Part shown: positions 60,348-64,000 of the stretch, piece by piece
Layout: the number at the start of each line of letters is the position of its first letter
Position numbering within the stretch: position 1 is the first letter of the stretch
Assembly: GCA_036387475.1 (NCBI GenBank)
Contig: DASVTR010000010.1
Location: 62,001-126,000, forward strand
Length of the DNA: 64,000 bases
Direction: 5' to 3'
From: DASVTR01 sp036387475
GTDB taxonomy: Bacteria; Acidobacteriota; Blastocatellia; Pyrinomonadales; Pyrinomonadaceae
Notes under the pieces: generated by a model
What the model saw: only the letters and a program-made list of their open reading frames with translations
The model's database searches: none
Told to the model about the DNA's origin: nothing
Translations under genes and position numbers: made by a program

Positions 60348-61010
60348 TTAAATCTCAACTTCAATATCAATCAGGGGCGCGGGCTTTTCTTCAGGCTTCG
60401 GCGCGGGCGGCGCGGGCTTGGCTGCTCCTCCGCCGCCACCGCCACCACCGCCTTTGTGCTTCTTCGGCGAAAAGATGGTGAACATCTGATTGCCTTCCAT
60501 GCGCGGCCTGGCCTCTACTTCTCCGACATCGGCTAGGTCGCCTTCCAGCTTCTCAAGAATTCGCGCGCCGAGTTCGCGGTGCGTCATCTCGCGCCCGCGA
60601 AACCAGATGGTCGCCTTGACCTTATCGCCGCCCGTCAACCACTGGCGAGCGTGCTCCATACGATATTCGTAATCATGGTCGTCTGTGCCGGGGCGAAACT
60701 TGATTTCTTTGACTGTGATGACGACCTGTTTCTTCTTCGCCTCGTTCGCCTTCTTTTTGGCCTCGTATTGAAACTTGCCAAAATCAATAATACGGCAAAC
60801 GGGCGGGTCGGCGGTGGCGGCGACTTCGACCAAATCCAGGCCCTTCTCGCGGGCCAGACGCACGGCATCGCGCGTCTCCATCACGCCGAGTTGCTCGCCG
60901 TCGTCACCGATGACGCGCACCTGCGGCACGCGAATTCTGTCGTTAATGCGCGCGACGGGAGCGCGCCGATTGTCCGGGCGTTGGCCGCGACCTCGAAAGC
61001 CTGTAGCTAT
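60348..61010 (-). CDS. infC: Translation initiation factor IF-3, probable AUA start
   Basis: IF-3 prevents premature 50S joining and checks the start codon. The conserved parts are INDRIRVPQVRVIGDDGEQL, the EKGLDLVEVAATADPPVCRI region, then KEIKFRPGTDDHDYEYRMEH and FRGREMTHRELGARILEKLE. Upstream of the first normal start (GTG 60929) homologous sequence continues (ARINDRIRV), so the real start must be earlier. AGGAGGTG at 61016-61023 is placed seven bases before ATA 61010, giving 220 residues. Non-AUG starts (AUU in E. coli) are known for infC and underlie autoregulation. The C terminus has an unusual nine-Gly run and a Pro/Lys tail. Confidence 0.85.
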   Translation of the reverse strand: MATGFRGRGQRPDNRRAPVARINDRIRVPQVRVIGDDGEQLGVMETRDAVRLAREKGLDLVEVAATADPPVCRIIDFGKFQYEAKKKANEAKKKQVVITVKEIKFRPGTDDHDYEYRMEHARQWLTGGDKVKATIWFRGREMTHRELGARILEKLEGDLADVGEVEARPRMEGNQMFTIFSPKKHKGGGGGGGGGAAKPAPPAPKPEEKPAPLIDIEVEI

Positions 61011-61015
61011 CTCTG

Positions 61016-61023
61016 CACCTCCT
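61016..61023 (-). promoter_or_regulatory. Ribosome binding site deciding the infC start
   Basis: The near-perfect Shine-Dalgarno AGGAGGTG lies seven bases before ATA. No ATG, GTG or TTG in the infC frame is found between it and the conserved protein part until GTG 60929, which is inside the homologous region. It is therefore the evidence for an AUA start. Confidence 0.7.
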
Positions 61024-61036
61024 ATGTTATGGGTCG

Positions 61037-61112
61037 GGAGTCAGGAGTCTTAAGTCTGGAGTCGAAAACTTTTGTTTCGACTTTTGACTTTAGACTCCGC
61101 ACTCAAGACTCG
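61037..61112. repeat. 7-bp-unit inverted repeat (GGAGTCA type) at the thrS end
   Basis: The left arm has ggagtca, ggagtct, taagtct, ggagtcg. The right arm has cgacttt, tgacttt, agactcc, gcactca, agactcg. The right arm includes the thrS stop codon and last codons (ES-stop). It is related in sequence to the copy at 52219. Confidence 0.82.
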
Positions 61113-63085
61113 ATGATATTGACGAGCGCACGCGAGTCAACGAGTCGCTGCGCCATCTCTTTAAATTCCGCGAGCGGCATCGCGCCGATGTCGCCTTTGC
61201 TTCTCTCGCGGACTGCGACCTTGCCTTCCTCCATCTCGCGGTCGCCGAGGACGAGCATGAAGGGTACTTTCTGCATCTGCGCGTCGCGTATCTTCGCGCC
61301 GATTTTTTCACTGCGCAAATTGGTCTCGATTCGCAGACCCGCTTTGCGTAACTCCTGCGCAACGCTCAACGCATATTCGTTGATGCGATCCGTAATCGGC
61401 AGCACGACGGCCTGCACGGGCGCAAGCCAGAGCGGGAAAGCACCCGCGTAATGTTCTATCAGGACGCCGAAGAATCGCTCGATTGAGCCAAAGAGCGCGC
61501 GATGAACCATCACGGGGCGATGCGGCTTATTGTCTTCGCCGATGTATTCCAGCTCAAACCTTTCGGGCAGATTGAAGTCCCACTGCACCGTCCCCAGTTG
61601 CCATAAACGACCAATGGCATCTTCAATCTTGAAATCAATCTTCGGGCCATAAAAGGCTGCTTCGCCTTCGATTCGTTCATAGGGAACGCCGCGAGCATTG
61701 AGCGCCTCTGCGAGCGCCGCCTCGGCCTTCGCCCAATCTTCTTCTTCGCCGAAATACTGCTTGCTCGTGTCATTACCTTTAGCGGACAACTCAAACTTAA
61801 CCTTCTCGAAGCCGAAGGTCGTCAAGACCTCGACGGCGAAATCAACGCAATCGTCAATCTCTTTCCGCACCTGCTCAGGCGTGCAGAAGAGATGCGCGTC
61901 GTCAACCGTGAAGCCGCGCACGCGCATCAATCCGTGCAGCGTCCCCGAAAGTTCGGCGCGATAGACCGTGCCCATCTCGCCGTAACGCTGCGGCAGGTCA
62001 CGGTAGCTGCGCTGCTGCGACTTGTAGATGCCGATATGGAACGGGCAGTTCATCGGCTTTAAGCGAAACTCCGTCTCTTCAAGCTTTGTTGGCGCAAACA
62101 TCGAGTCGCCATAGTTCTGCTCGTGCCCGCTGATGTGCCAAAGCTCGCGCCGCGCTATGTGCGGCGTATAAACAAGGCTGTAGTTGCGCTTGACCAACTC
62201 TTCGTAGAGATAATCTTCCATCTGCTTGCGAATCATCGCGCCCTTCGGATGCCAGAAGATCAATCCCTGCCCGTAACTTTCCTGAATCGAGAAGAGGTCA
62301 AGCTCGCGCCCAAGACGGCGATGGTCGCGCTTTTCAGCTTCGGCGCGCTGCTTGGCCCAGGCGTCGAGTTCTTCCTGCGTGAAGAAGGCCGTGCCGTAGA
62401 TGCGCTGCATCTGCTCGCGCTCGGCGTCGCCCATCCAGTATGCGCCCGAAAGGGTCAGCAGCTTAAAGGCACGCAGGCGATTGGTGTTCGGCACGTGCGG
62501 GCCGAGACAGAAATCTATGAACGGAGAATTATCAATGTAGTAGACACTGACGGTCTCGCCGCCCTTGTCTGCGACCAGTTCGCACTTCAAAGGCTCGTCG
62601 CGCTCCTCGAAGATGCGCAAGGCTTCCGCTTTCGTAATCTCCTCGCGGCGATACGCCAGATTGCGCTTGGCTATGTCGCGCATGCGCTTTTCGATGACGG
62701 GCAAATCCTCATCGGTCAGCGGGCGCGGCGCGATGACATCGTAGAAGAAACCGTAGCGCGGGTCGTCCAGAAGGGCCGGGCCGATGCCGAGCTTCGTTCC
62801 CGGAAAAAGGTCTAGCACGGCAGCGGCGAGCAGGTGCGCAGTCGAATGGCGCAGCACGTCCAGGCCTTCGAGCGTCTGCGGCATCACAGGCTCAATGTGG
62901 ACGGCATCGCCGTTTCCGTGTGCGTCGAGCGTAAACGCCAGGTCAACCTCGCGCCCGTTGACGCGCGCGGCCAATGCCTGCTTTGCCGCCTCGCGGTCGA
63001 GCTTCTTCAAGGCTTCGCCCACAGTCACGGGAGTCGTGACTTGCGCCGCCGCGCCATCCTTTAACTGTACGTTAATTTCACTCAT
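61103..63085 (-). CDS. thrS: Threonyl-tRNA synthetase
   Basis: A 660-residue class II synthetase. An N-terminal TGS domain (EINVQLKDGAAAQVTTPVTV) is followed by the editing domain with HxxxH in LRHSTAHLLAAAVLDLFPGT and the motif VADKGGETVSVYYIDNSPF. The catalytic domain has FKLLTLSGAYWMGDAEREQM, PMNCPFHIGIYKSQQRSYRD, RYGEMGTVYRAELSGTLHGL and TVDDAHLFCTPEQV. The anticodon-binding domain is at the end (APVQAVVLPITDRINEYA). Length and domain order are normal. It heads the thrS-infC-rpmI-rplT cluster. GGAGACC lies upstream of the ATG. Confidence 0.97.
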   Translation of the reverse strand: MSEINVQLKDGAAAQVTTPVTVGEALKKLDREAAKQALAARVNGREVDLAFTLDAHGNGDAVHIEPVMPQTLEGLDVLRHSTAHLLAAAVLDLFPGTKLGIGPALLDDPRYGFFYDVIAPRPLTDEDLPVIEKRMRDIAKRNLAYRREEITKAEALRIFEERDEPLKCELVADKGGETVSVYYIDNSPFIDFCLGPHVPNTNRLRAFKLLTLSGAYWMGDAEREQMQRIYGTAFFTQEELDAWAKQRAEAEKRDHRRLGRELDLFSIQESYGQGLIFWHPKGAMIRKQMEDYLYEELVKRNYSLVYTPHIARRELWHISGHEQNYGDSMFAPTKLEETEFRLKPMNCPFHIGIYKSQQRSYRDLPQRYGEMGTVYRAELSGTLHGLMRVRGFTVDDAHLFCTPEQVRKEIDDCVDFAVEVLTTFGFEKVKFELSAKGNDTSKQYFGEEEDWAKAEAALAEALNARGVPYERIEGEAAFYGPKIDFKIEDAIGRLWQLGTVQWDFNLPERFELEYIGEDNKPHRPVMVHRALFGSIERFFGVLIEHYAGAFPLWLAPVQAVVLPITDRINEYALSVAQELRKAGLRIETNLRSEKIGAKIRDAQMQKVPFMLVLGDREMEEGKVAVRERSKGDIGAMPLAEFKEMAQRLVDSRALVNIIES

Positions 63086-63406
63086 CGCTGCTGGTCTCCG
63101 CTTCTTTCTCGTAAATCGTCAATGCGGACGAACGGTTTCGAAACCATCCGCGCTTTACCATTTACGAATCACAGCCCTGCGTTTCCGCTCTTGATGAGCG
63201 GCTTCGCGGATGCTGGAAGCGTCAACCGAATTAAGTTTTGTGCCGATTTGGTAAAACGGCAACTGCCTTTGAGATCGGATTCGATAGGAGCGCCTTCGCC
63301 GCGAAGCCCGCCACAAGGGACGGATTTCAAAAGCTAAATGTGAATCGCGTGTATGTTCGATTCATGACGAAGGTCTTCTGGAGCATCCTATCAAATTTTC
63401 GGAAAA
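63086..63406. other. 320-bp region between tRNA-Val and thrS
   Basis: No gene is seen. It holds the leader and promoter of the thrS operon and the large hairpin at 63110-63166. The remainder shows no RNA gene that I recognise. Confidence 0.5.
63110..63166 (-). promoter_or_regulatory. Long hairpin in the thrS leader
   Basis: Read on the minus strand, CGTAAAT pairs with ATTTACG, GCGGA with TCCGC, and the top is the 12-bp self-complementary GGTTTCGAAACC. The base of the stem is 25 bp upstream of the thrS start codon, so it lies in the leader and could control translation or transcription of thrS-infC. Confidence 0.5.
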
Positions 63407-63481
<75 letters not shown>

Positions 63482-63601
63482 ATTCAAACTAACAAAAACC
63501 ACTCGCTTCAAATTAACCGTCAAAGCGAAGTCGTAAGGTAGCAAAGGCTTTACGCCACTGTCAAGCCAGATCGCCGCCCGGTAGTGTCCTAATAAATGTT
63601 G

Positions 63602-63757
63602 CTAAGATTTAGGGCGTTTAAAAAAGAAGGTGTGGTCTGTTTTTTCTCTTATCACCACCTCTATTACTGCCACTAACTCCCAGCCTTGCTCGCCAAGACT
63701 GTTCAACTCCGTTCTTGACATCCAACCATAGTTAACTTGATATTCCCACTTCTGCAT
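63602..63757 (-). CDS. Small DUF4177-like protein
   Basis: A 51-residue protein beginning MQKWEYQVNYG and containing LNSLGEQGWELVAVIEVV, ending in HTFFFKRPKS. The 'WEY … LN-x-LG-x-x-GWEL-V' pattern is that of DUF4177, small proteins of unknown function that are common in bacteria. AAGGAG lies eight bases before ATG 63757. The frame runs further upstream without a ribosome binding site. A 21-bp repeat array begins 94 bp upstream of its start. Confidence 0.8.
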   Translation of the reverse strand: MQKWEYQVNYGWMSRTELNSLGEQGWELVAVIEVVIREKTDHTFFFKRPKS

Positions 63758-63850
63758 AATGATTCTCCTTGAGGCTAAAAGGTCTTTCAACTTCCCTCTT
63801 TAGGCTTTCTGCTTGAAACCACGTTTTGCATGATTGTAGTACGCCGTTCG

Positions 63851-64000
63851 CGCCTGCGATGGCAATTTTCCTGTATGCAATTGCAATTCTGACACCTGCA
63901 ATGACAATTCTCGCACCTGCAATGAGAGTTTTCGCACCTGTAATGGAGATTCTGACACGTGCAATGGCAATTCTCACACGTGCAATGAGAGTTGTGACAC
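63851..64000. repeat. Degenerate 21-bp tandem repeat array C, runs off the window
   Basis: Five exact 21-bp units start at 63893, 63914, 63935, 63956 and 63977, with skeleton CACCTGCAATG(a/g)(c/g)A and a variable end. Two looser units (20 and 22 bp) precede them. The array continues beyond base 64000. On the minus strand it could be read as a heptad of hydrophobic and small residues (IVIAGVR, IAIAYRK), but no start with a ribosome binding site is visible. Confidence 0.88.

Overview
The window looks like a chromosomal segment from an acidobacterium, most likely of the Blastocatellia (subdivision 4) type. This is inference from gene content: a VWA protein of the kind recurrent in Acidobacteriota, two M1 peptidases, a tetraether-synthase-like radical SAM enzyme, a complete Tad/Flp pilus locus, and intergenic DNA full of heptamer-based inverted repeats. 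Most of the segment is GC-rich. The tRNA-Pro/endonuclease spot at 15.55-16.2 kb is visibly richer in AT.

Layout. 0-18.5 kb holds mostly single housekeeping or accessory genes: two M1 aminopeptidase-like proteins, a PQQ-type sugar dehydrogenase lipoprotein, a CBS protein, a hybrid histidine kinase, a PA0069-type radical SAM protein, a J-domain membrane protein, a secreted protein with phage-tail-like ends, tRNA-Pro, a PD-(D/E)XK nuclease-like gene, DedA, pcm and surE. 18.6-21.1 kb has rpsU and the Tes/MSS-like radical SAM gene. 21.6-38.6 kb is one long minus-strand Tad locus. In transcription order it runs: small membrane protein, two Flp pilins, TadV, CpaB/RcpC, CpaC/RcpA secretin, TadG-like, two TadE-like proteins, TadZ, TadA, TadB, TadC, TadD-like, a pilus-associated AAA ATPase, a LysM/transglycosylase, a lipoprotein with a duplicated domain, and a VWA protein. 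Next to it are an M50 peptidase and a sigma-54 activator, and a near-consensus -24/-12 element sits upstream of the pilin end.

41.7-57.4 kb carries a phosphohexomutase with an FtsB-like gene, then a branched acyl-CoA cluster: coenzyme-B12 mutase large and small subunits (with an unrelated exported DUF3298-like gene between them), two crotonase-fold enzymes, an alpha/beta hydrolase, an AtuA protein whose C-terminal domain is a separate gene with a NUDIX gene in between, a carboxyltransferase beta subunit, a secreted metallopeptidase-like protein and a YbgC-type thioesterase. 57.4-63.1 kb is the conserved block thrS-infC-rpmI-rplT-zapB-like-zapA-6S RNA-ymdB, all on the minus strand. infC appears to start at AUA. 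tRNA-Val and a small DUF4177-like gene close the window.

The most unusual feature is in the noncoding DNA. At least twelve intergenic gaps contain inverted repeats whose arms are built of 7-bp units. The unit sequence differs from place to place, but the 7-bp period is kept. Three arrays with a 21-bp period (394-489, 49266-49726, 63851 to the window end) each lie about 90-160 bp upstream of a minus-strand gene.
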